64,000 nucleotides of DNA from Oscheius onirici (Eukaryota > Nematoda > Chromadorea > Rhabditida > Rhabditidae): positions 682,064 to 746,063 of the forward strand of contig OW051468.1 of NCBI GenBank assembly GCA_932521025.1, given 5' to 3'. This document shows positions 1-11,425 of the stretch, piece after piece; positions within the stretch are counted from its first letter, which is position 1, and the number at the start of each line of letters is the position of its first letter. A program made the translations under genes and the position numbers. Under the pieces are notes generated by a model, which was not told where the DNA came from, searched no databases, and worked only from the letters and a program-made list of their open reading frames with translations.

Positions 1-2
1 CG

Positions 3-1194
3 GACACCTTCTTTCCGGTAATTAGACTGTGAATACTCAATATAGAAATGTTCAGACAGAAAAATCAGCTCATGAGCATACAATTGACACTATTAACATG
101 TTTTTGAGGATATATCCTGACGGAAAGGTGAGTGAGAGAGGCAGTAGAAGAGTGCAAATCCAGAGTACAGCCTAAAGTACGCTGGAGTAGAGTCAGAATT
201 GCTGATCAAGTTTCTTAGACGCTCAGAGGCAGAGAATAGGAGGGGAAGAATCGAGAGATACAGGTCGCTGGATTTAGGTCAAGAGTAGGCAGTACAATAT
301 ACTGGAGATGAGTATGAACAGTAGTACTGATAAGTTATCTTACAGAGACAGTAAGAGTTGAGAGAGAGGTACAGGGTTGGGTCAAGAGTACAGTTATTCG
401 GAATTGAACCAGTGTAATTGATCTGTTCCCTCATACATAGAAAGAGTATGAGAGGATGGGTCGAGAGAGTTTGAGCAGTAGTCTAGACAGCAGCGATATA
501 CAAACCAGTCAGAGTCAAAGACACATGCTGCAGTTCACAGGAGAACAGACAGTAGAATACAGAGAGGTACCAGCCCTCTTCCAGATCCTCTACAGTAACC
601 GGATCAGTCTCACAAATTCCTGCCCTATGCAGCTCCAGCTCTATCCTCTAGACCTACAGAGGTGTAACTTTGACATTGTCAGCTATGCCCACACTATGAA
701 GGTAAATGTTCATTTTTTTTGTTCAAAAATTATCCTAAGGACATAATCTACGAGTGGGAGCCCTCAGGACCAGTACAAATTAAGCAGGGAGTCGGTAGTG
801 ATCTGCCAAATTTCGTCCTGACAAATATTTCTACGAATAATGATTGTACGAGTCATACCAACACAGGTTGGGAATTTTCTTAATTTTTATCAAAAAGTTT
901 AAGGATCATATGCTTGTTTGAGAATGCATCTGATGCTGAAGAGACAGTTCAGTTACTATTTAGTCCAGCTTTATGGACCGACGACTATGATAGTCATTGT
1001 ATCATGGGTTAGCTTCTGGATTGATATGCATTCAACCGCTGGGCGAGTGGCTCTGGGAGTCACTACACTTCTGACAATGACAACTATGGTAAGTTTGGGG
1101 GAGAGAGACAGAGGGACAGAGAGTGAGAGAGTTACAGTCTAAGAGTGAGAGAAGAGGCGCAGGTTTCTTTACCCCCCCCCCCCAAACTTTGATT

Positions 1195-1225
<31 letters not shown>

Positions 1226-2150
1226 GGGGGAAGGAAGGAAATCTACATTTTTCGGCTCTCGGTCCCAGTAAACAAAATTGTAGCCCTGATCAAGCTCTAC
1301 AACTTTGCAGAACATGGTGAAGCGTGAAATTGCTGTTATCACTGTGAAAAATAACTTTTGTCTTGGTTGAAAAGTTTTGACTTAGAAGCAGTTTTTCACA
1401 CTGATAACAGCATTTTTACGCTTTTCCATGTTCTACAAAGTTGTAGAATTTGATAAGGGATACAACTTTGCTCCCTGGGACAAAGCTGGAAAACGCAAAC
1501 CTGATCCGGAAAATTCGCGGCCCCAAAATCCAAGTTTAGGGTGAGGGTAAAGATACCGCCCCCGAAAAAAGAGACAGAGATAGAGACAGATACCAGTAGT
1601 ACCATTTTTTTTTAGCAATCAGCAATCAACGCCAAGCTCCCACCTGTCAGTTATATCAAAGTGGTAGATGTCTGGCTTGGAGCCTGTCAAATGTTCGTCT
1701 TTGGAGCACTACTGGAATATGCTTTCGTGTCCTACCAGGACACTAGTCGACAGAGTGAGAGAGCTAAGGAGAAGGCTACAGCGATACAGAGAAAGAAGAG
1801 ACAAAAGATGGAAATGGTCGATGCGGAGATTTATCAGCCGCCCTGTACATGTCATATGGTGAGTTTTTTGAGGAACGGAAGGAGGGTGTCATGAATTTCT
1901 GAGCAGGGGATGAGGGGGAAAAAGCATTGATAGGGAGAGACAGAGACAGAATTTTTTCCAGTACCGGTCATCCGAAATGTCCTGGAAGGACCGTCTGCGG
2001 CAATATTTCACCAAGCCGGACTACCTTCCCGCCCGAATCGACTTTTACTGTCGCTTCTACGTTCCTCTAGCCTTTCTCGTCTTCAATATCGTCTACTGGT
2101 CAAGCTGTCTCATTATGTCAAGCCAGGCAGCAGCCGACTTGATTTCTTGA
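3..2150 (+). CDS. Anion-type Cys-loop ligand-gated channel, 3' part (GluCl/GlyR-like)
   Basis: Plasma-membrane neurotransmitter-gated chloride-channel-type subunit; the 5' end lies outside the window. Exons I read: <3-17, 56-127, 585-701, 740-866, 904-1088, 1616-1858, 1962-2150, all in phase. The first gives the family motif DTFFP. The third holds the Cys-loop (two Cys with 13 residues between, containing YPLD). The fourth and fifth hold a second Cys pair ([12 protein letters not shown]) typical of GluCl and glycine receptors. M1 and M2 are in exon 5 ([10 protein letters not shown]), M3 in exon 6 (LPPVSY, then [11 protein letters not shown]), and a short basic M3-M4 loop leads to M4 in exon 7 ([15 protein letters not shown]). 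The stop is at 2148-2150 and an AATAAA at 2189-2194. The residues before the M2 arginine read A-G instead of the usual P-A. The ligand (glutamate, glycine, GABA or another) cannot be told from this. Confidence 0.9.
1158..1562. repeat. Family A inverted-repeat element (copy 1) in channel intron
   Basis: Fills most of the intron between the M2 and M3 exons. Left end reads GGTTTCTTTACCCC followed by poly-C; right end reads GGGTAAAGATACCGCC. A homopolymer block of T then about 28 G (near 1190-1230) sits at the left edge. The interior carries the arm 'CCTGATCAAGCTCTACAAC' and its inverse, separated by a second inverted pair around CTGTTATCACTGTGAAAA. Related copies occur near 23612, 26060, 46406 and 58580. 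Confidence 0.8.
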
Positions 2151-2197
2151 ATTCCCTCCCCGGTCATAATATTGTGATATTTTATAGCAATAAAAAC

Positions 2198-2368
2198 TCA
2201 CTTGCAAATACCTTGCATACAGTCTCGACACCACCAAAATTCGACAGTTCTCTCCACTTTGGCGTCGAGAAGGGAGGAGCGGCTTCCTTGGCCTGGGGTA
2301 GTCTTTTTGCTGACGGCTTCCGCAACCTCTCGACCACAGTCGGTACATCTCAATGGATTGACAGCCAT
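2198..2368 (-). CDS. Small CxxC...CxxC protein, unrecognised
   Basis: A 56-residue open frame beginning MAVNPLRCTDCGREV and ending WWCRDCMQGICK before TGA. Two CxxC knuckles about 38 residues apart suggest a zinc ribbon; I know no named family for it. The ATG follows a TTTCCTTCAG that could be a cis or trans acceptor, so an upstream exon is possible. The stop codon lies inside a perfect CAA|GTGAGT donor, so the protein could instead continue through a 57-bp intron into sequence antisense to the channel's last exon. It is tail-to-tail with the channel gene, whose AATAAA is only 4 bp from this stop. Without homology support this could be chance. Confidence 0.45.
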   Translation of the reverse strand: MAVNPLRCTDCGREVAEAVSKKTTPGQGSRSSLLDAKVERTVEFWWCRDCMQGICK

Positions 2369-5152
2369 CTTGGCATACCCTGAAGGAAACGTTTGTTTTA
2401 TAAAAATGGCAGAGAGTGTGAGAAGTTGGGAAAGATCAAGCGGAAGCGGAAATGTGAAAGGAAGGGAAAGTTCCTAGTCTCTCTGTCTCTCAAAGCAGCC
2501 ATAAATGTCACCCTCTCAGTAAGGAACGACTACTGGAGACAAAAGAGAAAGGTCGTCCTGGATGATGCACCCTGTAGGGCCACTCAATGCGCTGGGCCCC
2601 CCTCGGAATGAATCAGCACAAAAAAAATATCAGGAGGGGTCTACCCTCCCGATCGAACCTACGTGTACCAAGCACTTATGCCTGCCCGGTCATAGAGAGA
2701 GAGAGTCGGCAGATTTTACCAGAGATTTCAAGAGGTTACGCGGGCTGTGATGGGAAACAGTGATGTGAGTTGGAGTAAGATTAAAAATCGAAAGTTTAAT
2801 CGGTTGGTAGTTCAAGGTTTTAGTTTTGGCTTGGAAAATGCAAATTGCTTATCGAGGAGCGATACTCGGCCCTTTTTGTCAGGTCAGGCTCTTTGTGGAT
2901 CAGGTAGTCTGGTCCAGATGGCCTATACTAGATAGAATAAAATCTTCGCAAAAGGACTCCAAAAGTGAATATAACGGAAATGAGACAAGAGAACGGCTAT
3001 TACGGAAGGACTTAAGGAGCTGTCGCGTTTTGTTTACGAACATGAGGACTGCATCAAAGCGCGCAGAGCCTTCTTGAGAGGGCTGACCCCTTGACGTGTC
3101 TCTCTCTCAGTCTGTTTCAAATATCACAAGCCCTTTCCTTAATTTAGACATGGGAGGGCAAAAAGGAACAGGAAATCTGCCCTTCCTAACGAGATATGGA
3201 CACTTTGAAGGGGAGGCCACGGCTGACTAATTAGCTGAGACAAGTGTCAGGATTATGGCGAACGGGTGGAGAGAAATAGGAACTTTGCAGAGAAATTAAA
3301 TTGCAACGGAATAGCTTGAAAAGTCGGAAAAAAATCCCACGTGTGCGCATTCCTCGAGACGGGAAATCGATTGATCACACGCAAATTGTTTTCCGGTGTT
3401 CTGAGATGCGATAACCGCAAGGTTCTAAAAAGGGCGGCGAGGGGAATAAAGAGGGACATAAATCCAGCCGAAACCGTCTCATTTTACCCTTGAGACGGAA
3501 TCGTTAAATCTCTGATCGCGGAGGTGTCTTTTCTGCTTGACTGACTCTCTTTTTGGAACGCGACAGTTTGCCAAAACCGAGATTTTATCGATTTTGGTAT
3601 TGAAGAAAATTTAGAGTAATGAACATTTAACAAAATAAAAAATGAAAGTGACCTGGAACAACGGGGCAGATTCACCTCCGGCCACCTGCTCTTGGAGAAG
3701 TAATACGAGACTCTTGAAATTTAGAGGTAAACAAAAAGAGGTGCTCGTAGAGTGTGAGAATTGAGCCACTTTATGACTGGAGAGTTCGCCCAGCTGCAGC
3801 TCATAAATATAGAAGAGACTGGGAGCATCCCGCGTGGCAGCAACTTTTTGGTGGGGCAGATAAGAAGAGATGTGTCTTGCCCTTTTGCGCAATCTATAGA
3901 TCGATGTGTGATAGGATTAGCATATTGGACAAACTGGACGGCGCGACCCCATCTCTTCCTCCCTGTCAAAAACGTGGATGGCAAATAATCGCGTCAATAT
4001 GGGAGGAGGGGAACAGGTTTCCTTGAGGCTTTTTTGGGGTGCGACAATCAGATTATGATAAGGGAATGTTGCAGGTTGGGGAACTGTCACAGTCAGAATG
4101 AATATGGCTCAGTAAAAATTTTACTGACTGTCAAAAAAGAAGAGTGAGTAACTCCACTGGCACGACAAAAATGGACATTGACAGAAATAAGTCTGATGAA
4201 ATAAATATCTTCTGTAATGTACTCGACACAGAGGTAAAGGTAAAAAAAAACCATTGGACCAACCGGAAATCCACCGGTACATGCAATAGCGCAATACAGT
4301 GGCATCGGGAGGCCATCTTCAGCGGTCGCCGAGACGTTACGGGTGCAGGAATTGAAAACAGTGGTCATTGAAAAGAGCGAGATTTTGCTGTGCACTTGTT
4401 CGATTTCACTCGGGGCGATTGTTAAACTAGCCCTCACAATCTACGGATCAAAACACTGACAGGAAGTGGCAGCAGCGGGAATCAGATGTCCGTGGATCAA
4501 CTGATCCATTTGGGAAAGAATAATGACCGGTCAGGTTTCTTTTAGGGGGAGAGAGCGAGTGTGTTTATAAGAGACACAGTGGAACAAGACAAGGGCTCAA
4601 GGCTTGATTGATCACAGGAAGGAGAGGAGAACGCGAGGGCAGATGAACGGAAAATGTGGCCTTTTTCGAGAATAAACTCTTGATAAAGATTTATGCTATG
4701 AAATCATGCTTTCGAAACAGTTTAGCGATTTTCCCAAAATTTCCTTCCGAAAAAGCGTAATGAGCGGAACACAGTAAGTTTGGCCATGGTGTGAGTAAAA
4801 AAAGAAATATGATCATGTGAAAAATATGCTCAAAAAATGGAATTTAAAAAATGTTCTTTGCCCACTAGATGGTCCACGTTTGTGTGTTCTCCTTTACCGC
4901 ATTTTCATGCACACGACGCGGCATTTTTAGTAAACAAAAGTTGTTTTTCCTATATTTTTTTCACATTTAACCCAGAAACCAAAATGATTCTATAGATTTT
5001 CTTAGTATGCTGCTTCCGAATACATCGTGTGCTATTTTTTTTTTAGAAAAATGCGAATGCTTCCGCTTCGCTTGTTTTTTCGCGGAGCAAGAAGCTTTTG
5101 CAGGTACCTTCTCTAATTTTTTTTGTAGTTTTTTCCCAAAACATTTTTCAGA
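2369..5152. other. Spacer between CxxC gene and DJ-1
   Basis: I find no supportable gene. Open frames near 3611-4026 on both strands overlap each other and match nothing known to me. Around 2638-2700 the minus strand has a B-box-like GTAGGTTCGATC, possibly a decayed tRNA-like element. The last 400 bp are AT-rich and presumably contain the DJ-1 promoter or outron. Confidence 0.5.
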
Positions 5153-5793
5153 ATGCCAGAAAAAACTGCTGTCATTATTCTTGCCGAAGGAGCTGAGGAG
5201 ATGGAGGCAACCATCACCATTGATGTTCTTCGTCGTGGAGGTGTCAAGGTGATATTTTTCATGCAAAATCATTTTATAATTTTAACTTTTAGGTCACAGT
5301 CGCCGGCCTTCTCGGTAAAAATCCTGTCAAATGTGCTCGTGGAACAGTCATTCTTCCGGATGCGGCTCTCACTGATGTCGGTTCACATAACTTTGACGCC
5401 GTCATTTTGCCCGGTGGCCAGCCTGGAAGCGACAGTCTTGCAGCGGTTTGCCTATATTTATTTCGTTTTATTCGTTTTTTAAAGGCCGAGTCAGTCGGAA
5501 TCCTTCTGAAAAAACAAAATGAGGCTCACCGCATCGTTGCTGCCATCTGTGCCGCTCCCATCGCTCTGAAGTCTCACGGAATCAAGGCTCAGCTCGTTAC
5601 AAGCTATCCTTCTGTCAGAAAGACCATGGAAGAAGGAGGCTACAAGTACAGCGAGGATCGTGTCGTTGTCTCCGACAACATTGTTACTAGCCGTGGACCT
5701 GGTACAGCTTTCGAGTTTGGCCTAAAGCTCGTCGAACTTTTGGTTGGAAAAGAAAAGTCCGAGTCTGTTCATGATGCCCTGCTTCTCAAGTAA
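5153..5793 (+). CDS. PARK7: DJ-1/PARK7 family protein
   Basis: Cytosolic/mitochondrial DJ-1 superfamily protein associated with oxidative-stress protection and deglycase/glyoxalase-type activity in other animals. Exons 5153-5248, 5293-5445 and 5485-5793 join in phase 0 to 185 residues (human DJ-1 has 189). Visible signatures: GAEEME near the N-terminus with Glu18 at the human position, LPGG at the end of exon 2, and the nucleophile elbow [10 protein letters not shown] with Cys105 (human Cys106); the usual Gly after the Cys-Ala is Ala here. [12 protein letters not shown] and a final LLLK are also family-like. The ATG follows CATTTTTCAGA, a probable trans-splice acceptor. The gene is convergent with the PSKH1-like kinase; their 3' ends are about 340 bp apart. 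Confidence 0.95.
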
Positions 5794-6128
5794 TTTTGTA
5801 AATATTCCCTTTCCGTGTAGTTCGAAACAGATTTTTTTGCATAAAAATGTCACGACACTGATGTTTGACCGGGCTCAAGTTTTTGTGCTCGATAAATTTA
5901 TTTAAACCGTCGCGATACGACTTTATGACGCGTATACGGGGAGCTCAAACAGCACACTGGTAACGGAACACACACACTGGTGATGTTTCAGGCAAAACTC
6001 TTTTTTTTTCTTGTGGGCACTGGGGATGAAGGGGGGGGGGAGGGATTGGACTAGATTGGGGGAAAGGCACTATATGTACAATAGGAGAACATAGCAAAAA
6101 ATAGAAATCTGCTGTCACCCGACGGAGA
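5794..6128. terminator. Shared 3' region of convergent DJ-1 and PSKH1-like genes
   Basis: The sequence CGATAAATTTATTTAAAC at about 5890-5907 reads AATAAA on the minus strand (5897-5902), fitting the poly(A) signal of the kinase, and the variant GATAAA on the plus strand for DJ-1. A C/G-rich run lies near 6026-6060. No coding signal is seen. Confidence 0.5.
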
Positions 6129-8825
6129 TCAAAAGACGCCGTAATTCTTCGTAGATTGTGCTGCTCGCTTGAGGTCATTGGCAAGCTGGTCGACTTCTCG
6201 AGGATCGACGCGGTGACCGTGGTCGGAACGCGTCACGGAGCGGATGCTTCGTGTCGACTTGGTCTGAAAAATATTGTACAGTTTCAAATTTTTATACTTC
6301 TTGCTCTACTGAAGCCTGTTCCCTAGATCTCTGACACTGTAACCTATTCCCTAGATAATCCCCGTTCGACAAACTAACCCTCTGCATGCTGTTGTACTCG
6401 CTAGATGGTCGAGTTCGACTGACAGCTGTGGGTGCTCTCGTCTCTCCTGTCAGCCAGTCATGGCGCATTGCCTGTGCTGCTGTCATCCGTTCCGTGGCAT
6501 TCGTCTCCAAAAGCGAGTCGACAAACTGCTTGGCCAGCTCCGAGCCGGACCAGAACTGAATATTTCCCGTTTTTAGGGTTTTCACAGCACAACCTGTGGA
6601 TAGTAGACATAATTAGCTGTAATGATATGCGTGTACAGTCGCGACCTGCAGTCGTCATCAAATGGCATAATTCCTGACATGAGGATGTATGTAATTACGC
6701 CAACGGCCCACATGTCGACCTGAAAATAGCAGTTAAGCCTGTACCAGTTCCAGATGTCCCCTCTCGGTGGGAGTTCTTACAGCTAAAGTGTGCCCAAAAA
6801 ACTGACCTTGTCCGTGTAGGGAACCCGTAAAAGAAGCTCTGGCGCAATGTACTCTGGCGTGCCGCAAGTCTCGGTCATTGTCTCTCCAGGCCTTGTGGAC
6901 TGATGTGCCAGACCAAAGTCCGTAATCAGAAGCCTGAAATGGACAGTTGCTGTAACTGAAACAGTAAAATTACCTAGCATCTGGCCTGGTATCGTGGTAA
7001 AGCAAATTTTCCGGCTTTAAATCTCTGTGTGTGATGCGAATTGAATGAAGATAGGACAGCCCGTTTAGGAGCATTTTTAGAGCAGCCCGTGCTTCGCTTT
7101 CAGTATAACGTCCCTTGGCTACAACGCGATCGTACATTTCTCCTCCGGAAGCCATTTCCATAACGATGAACAGCTTGGAGGATGATTTGAATACCTAAAA
7201 TTATTTATTTCTTAATTTTATATTTTAGAATTTTACCTCTTCAAGTCTAATAACGAAAGGATGAGAGACACGGCTTAAAATAGCCAGCTCATTGTTCACA
7301 CTTCCACAGTCTGAACTGACAAGCTTAACAGCGAAGAATTTGCGCGTAATTCGGTGCTGTACCCGTAGAACCTAAATTTGTCAAAGTTACTCCTATAAAT
7401 TTGAGCAAACCTGTGAAAAAGAGCCCTTGCCTACGACGGAAAGAATTTCATACTTGCAAACAAGCCGAGAATCCAGTCGCATTGCCGGACGGTCCCGGAA
7501 TACTTGGCACTCGGAGCCGATAGGCATCTCGCCTCCAACCTGTAGTTTGTTTTTGGTTGTTTAGCAAAAAAAAATTTGAAGTGGAGGGAAATCACAGCTG
7601 CACCTACGGGAGCTGATCACGCGAGACCAAAGTTTGTCAATCAAACGAGGTGTGATTTTTTGTAATGTTATCCGGGTGGCTGTTTTTTCCCTCATATCAA
7701 CAAGATTGTTTTTTGAGACAGCCACTAATACGAGCTTGATGGATAGTAGTTTTTAAAATCATAAAGCTGACTACGGTATTCGTTAAACCACGATTTTGTT
7801 CTTCTCCCCCCTGAAATCCAATCCACCTACACCCGGTGTGTTGCGATGGTTTGACGTCTATCGCACTAACAGCCGTCTGTCATCCGATGATAAATCAATG
7901 AGGACAGGTAAATGTGTGGCAACAAGCACACAAAACAGCTGACGGAAAGGGAGAAGAGAACGAACGGGGCCTACGCTCACAGATGGTCATCAATCAGACT
8001 GCCTGCGGCAAAAAGTCGCGTCGAGAAGAAAAATGATACTAACAGTGCGTCAGAGATAATGTGACAGAGACGAAGTAACACGATTTTGCCGAATTTTCAG
8101 ATTTTTTTCAACAGAATTTTGAGCATATTTTTTCATTCTTGATCCCGAACCCAATATCAATTTTTGAGTGAGAGTACGTGCTCTCGACTGAGCGCTCTCT
8201 TTCCGTCCAAAGAAAACAGTGATCCACTCGACGGAGGTCCGTTTGCTGTGTGTCCCTCGTGCTCTCTCTTGCCCAATGCTCAGCTCACAAAAATACCGGA
8301 ACAATGGTGCAAAAAGGCCAGTGAGCAACAAGAATAATGGAGAAAGAAACTGGTACTTTGACAGAAAGTCTGAAGGAATGGGGGTGGAACTGCGCGCGAC
8401 CTTGGGGAAGATGGTCACTGCCTTACAAGAGACGAATCCGTGAGGCGATTAGCCGACATGTTTAGACGCCGCAAAGAGGTAATCCCCGAAAAAAGGAGGC
8501 TAATTTGAATCATCCGGGACTGAAAACCTACCCAAACACTACCACCCTCGTAGGTATGAGCTTTGCGGATACGAAGCATGGAAGTGGAAGGAACGGAACG
8601 AAAAATGAGAACTTAGACAACAAGGTCAGCTGTTGAGCTTTAAAGAAACTTTAAAATTTTGTATATTACCAAAAAAAATCAAATAAAACCTACCGGAGGT
8701 GGACAAGTCTGTGCCAGGCCATTAGTATCCAGTCTCGTCTTGGCAAAAAGTTTCCTGAAGAATCCGGAGGGCGGATTGGCTACCGGCACGACACGGCCCC
8801 CTCCGCCCGACTGCTTGTTCCCCAT
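6129..8825 (-). CDS. PSKH1: PSKH1-like protein serine kinase H
   Basis: CaMK-group Ser/Thr kinase; mammalian PSKH1 is acylated and found at Golgi and other membranes. Eight exons: 8694-8825, 7411-7539, 7237-7371, 6974-7194, 6807-6933, 6594-6719, 6379-6555, 6129-6263; all phases agree, giving 393 residues (human 424). MGNKQS at the N-terminus is a myristoylation signal. The Gly loop is VGKGSFSQV; the VAIK lysine is Lys103 (FFAVK); the catalytic loop HRDLKPEN has Asp190; DFG has Asp211; CGTPEYIAPE forms the P+1 region. The C-terminal tail, rich in S/T/R and starting TKSTRSIRS, matches the vertebrate PSKH1 tail, and this decides the call over other CaMK kinases. TTTTCAG 8 bp before the ATG is a probable splice or trans-splice acceptor. 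Intron 1 is 1,154 bp; the others are short, one about 38 bp. Confidence 0.93.
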
Positions 8826-11415
8826 TCTGGGCTCTGAAAATATTTTTTATGCTTAAAATTAAGCAGAAAAAGAAATGAGTCAGTAAAAAATGTCGTGAAT
8901 GCTCTTATCGAGAGGGTTTCCATGATTTTTGTGTGTCTCGTTATCGGGGGAATGATTTTAGGAAGGAGGATCCGGGGGAAATAAAAACAAATGACTGTCA
9001 GTTGATTTTGAGGGAGAGTCAGAGACCATCTCTGAATATTTTTTACCAAAACAATTTCTTTGAAAATATTTTTGTGTGACAGGTTTACAAAATTCTTTGC
9101 GGGATTTTCAAAATAAAAAACTACGGAGAGGCCAAAAAATCAAAAACAGCAAAAAACATAAAAAGGCAACATAGTGACCATTCTCTACGAACGTAGCTTG
9201 TGTAACTGTGTCCGAGAGAGTCGAGACACGTAGAAAATAAATGTGTGCAATTGAGCGAAGGTGGAGCGGGAGAATTGAAACACCCGAACAGCTGTGACTG
9301 CTCTCCCTTGGATTGTAACAATTATTGCCACAGGGGGACGGAATATGATAGGGGGTCAAGAAGTCTCCAAGTCACAAATTTGAGACTCTGAACTGCGATG
9401 ATGAGACGAAGGAGACGCGGCACACATTACAGCCGAGAGGAGGAAACCCGAGACACGTCCATGCAAATAGAGTAATCCTCGAGGAGAACTTTCTCTCCTG
9501 GTGCACAACTGCAAATAATTAGGAAGGTTTAGAGAGCCCCCTTGTCAAAAATCTCTCTTTTAGTGTGACGAATGGCCGAGGCGAGAAAAAGGGCGTGGTG
9601 GCCGGGACTTTTCTCTCAGCGAATCTCATTTTCTGACAGGAACAGTTAGGGAGACGGAGGCAGAAGCAAAACACTAAAATAGTTTCAAATTACTCATACT
9701 TTCATGGCGAGAGTGCTAAAAAAACTAAAGTAATCTCCAGGACGGTGATGGCAGGCGCGGCAGACGATTTCATTATGGTTCATTATTTGTTTTGGCTGAG
9801 TATCCAACTTTTGGGTACGGGTCTCGAAGAGATGAGCTTAGAAAAATTTACTAGAATTTTTATTATTTATTAAATTTACTAGAATTTATTAATTTTTACT
9901 AGAGTTAAAATTGTTAGAAAAATTTACGTAATCCCTCTTGTTTTTAAACAGACCATAAACAAAGGTTTCAGTGAGATACTGGAATCCTTAGATTGGTAAA
10001 TTGCTTATTTTACTTATTAGTGATGAATTACTTAATGTACTTCAATTTTTGAGATAGAATCTGAGACAGACAGTCGAGAAAAGAATGAATGAACTCGCAC
10101 GTAAGTGAAGGTTTAGAGACTGAACGCCTGTCCCAGCTTCCGGTTCCAGCCTCACATTGTGAGGAGCTGTCAAGAGTCGGGAAGTCTCAGATTTCAACCC
10201 TTTAGTTCAAGACCGTCACACACTCTAGGCAAAAGCAAATGACGCAGCGAAAGTTGCCATCTCGCTAAGGCGGGCTATAAAAATGCCTCGTTGATTTTCC
10301 AGTAGGTGGTAGGCTGAGTTGAAGACGGGAAAGGTCATTCGCAGAGATCTAGAGGGACATTAATTAGTCAGTCCGACTTGGTAGAAAGGAAGAGTTCATT
10401 GACAAAAAAGTCCGGGCTTATGAGAAAAGTGATGAACTTCCGTCTACCGATCTAGAATCCCTTGTCCTTTCATTCCAGAGAGAGAAACAGTTCAAAAATC
10501 TCCGAGTGAGGCTGGCGCTGGTTAAAGGAAAAAGTGGATAAGAGAGCGAAGGCGGACTGCCAGCAGGCGGTCCTCTTCCTCCTGTGTTTACCTTCTGCCT
10601 ATATTGTTAGAGTGATAGCAAGTGAGAGGCTTTGGAAAACTATCATGGGAAAACAGAAGGAGGAAGAAACTGCTTGACCTCAACACAATGGGAAAAGAGA
10701 CAGTGAAAGAGGCGAACAGAAGGGAACTTGACTGAGACGAGTGTTCAAACCAGCTTCTGGTCTATGCCTCTCGCGCGCGGTGTCTCTCTCTTTTTTCCTA
10801 CAAGCCCCCTCTGGGCGGACTGCCAATGATGATCACTTGACGCTGCAACCGGAAGGAGAAAGTGACAGAGATACATCGCCATAAAGCGATAATACCCTAA
10901 AGCCACAGTGGACTGAAACTTTCTCAAAAGGTTGTGGATTTCTTCATAACTTTGGAAAACAAGCAGCTTAATAGATTTTTCAAAAATAAAGAATTGATGC
11001 CAAAACAATGGGCATCAAGGCTTGCATAGTCCGATCTTGGGGAAATACTGTTTGAAAACCGACCACAGACTCAGGGGTCTAACAGTTGGGCAAATCGTCA
11101 AACTGGGCATAACTTTTGAAAAGATGAGGCTAAAAAGGTTTTTAAAAAAAAGAAATGATGCTTGAACAAAGGCCTATCTCCTTGCACAGAGCTACCACCA
11201 TGATTCTTCATTATTCGTCCACAGTGCACCGAAACTCTCTCAAAAGGTTGTGGGTGACCTTTTCTTCATAACTTCTGAAAACCAGCAGTTAAATGGTTTT
11301 TCAAAAAAAGCATTGATGCCAAAACAATGATCTTCAAGGCTTGTCTAGTCCGATCACGGTGAAATTTTTTTTTTCAAAAAAGGGATTTTCATCTTATGTG
11401 GGTAAAGAGAAACAA
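8826..11415. other. Intergenic, repeat-bearing spacer
   Basis: No gene supported. An AT-rich patch at about 9840-9910 repeats the unit TTTACTAGAATTTATTA. Diverged direct repeats occupy 10905-11380 (separate entry). The rest probably includes the kinase promoter or outron. Confidence 0.5.
10905..11380. repeat. Diverged direct repeats, unit about 310 bp
   Basis: Two copies, about 10912-11050 and 11225-11365, share CTCTCAAAAGGTTGTGG, TTCTTCATAACTT, TTGATGCCAAAACAATG and CAAGGCTTG...TAGTCCGATC. The spacer carries a more diverged third version of the 'ataacttttgaaaa' part. Confidence 0.7.
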
Positions 11416-11425
11416 TTTATTTATC

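Noticed and set aside
3611-4026. Overlapping open frames on both strands upstream of DJ-1
   Set aside because: They overlap each other, match nothing recognisable and have no convincing splice partners.
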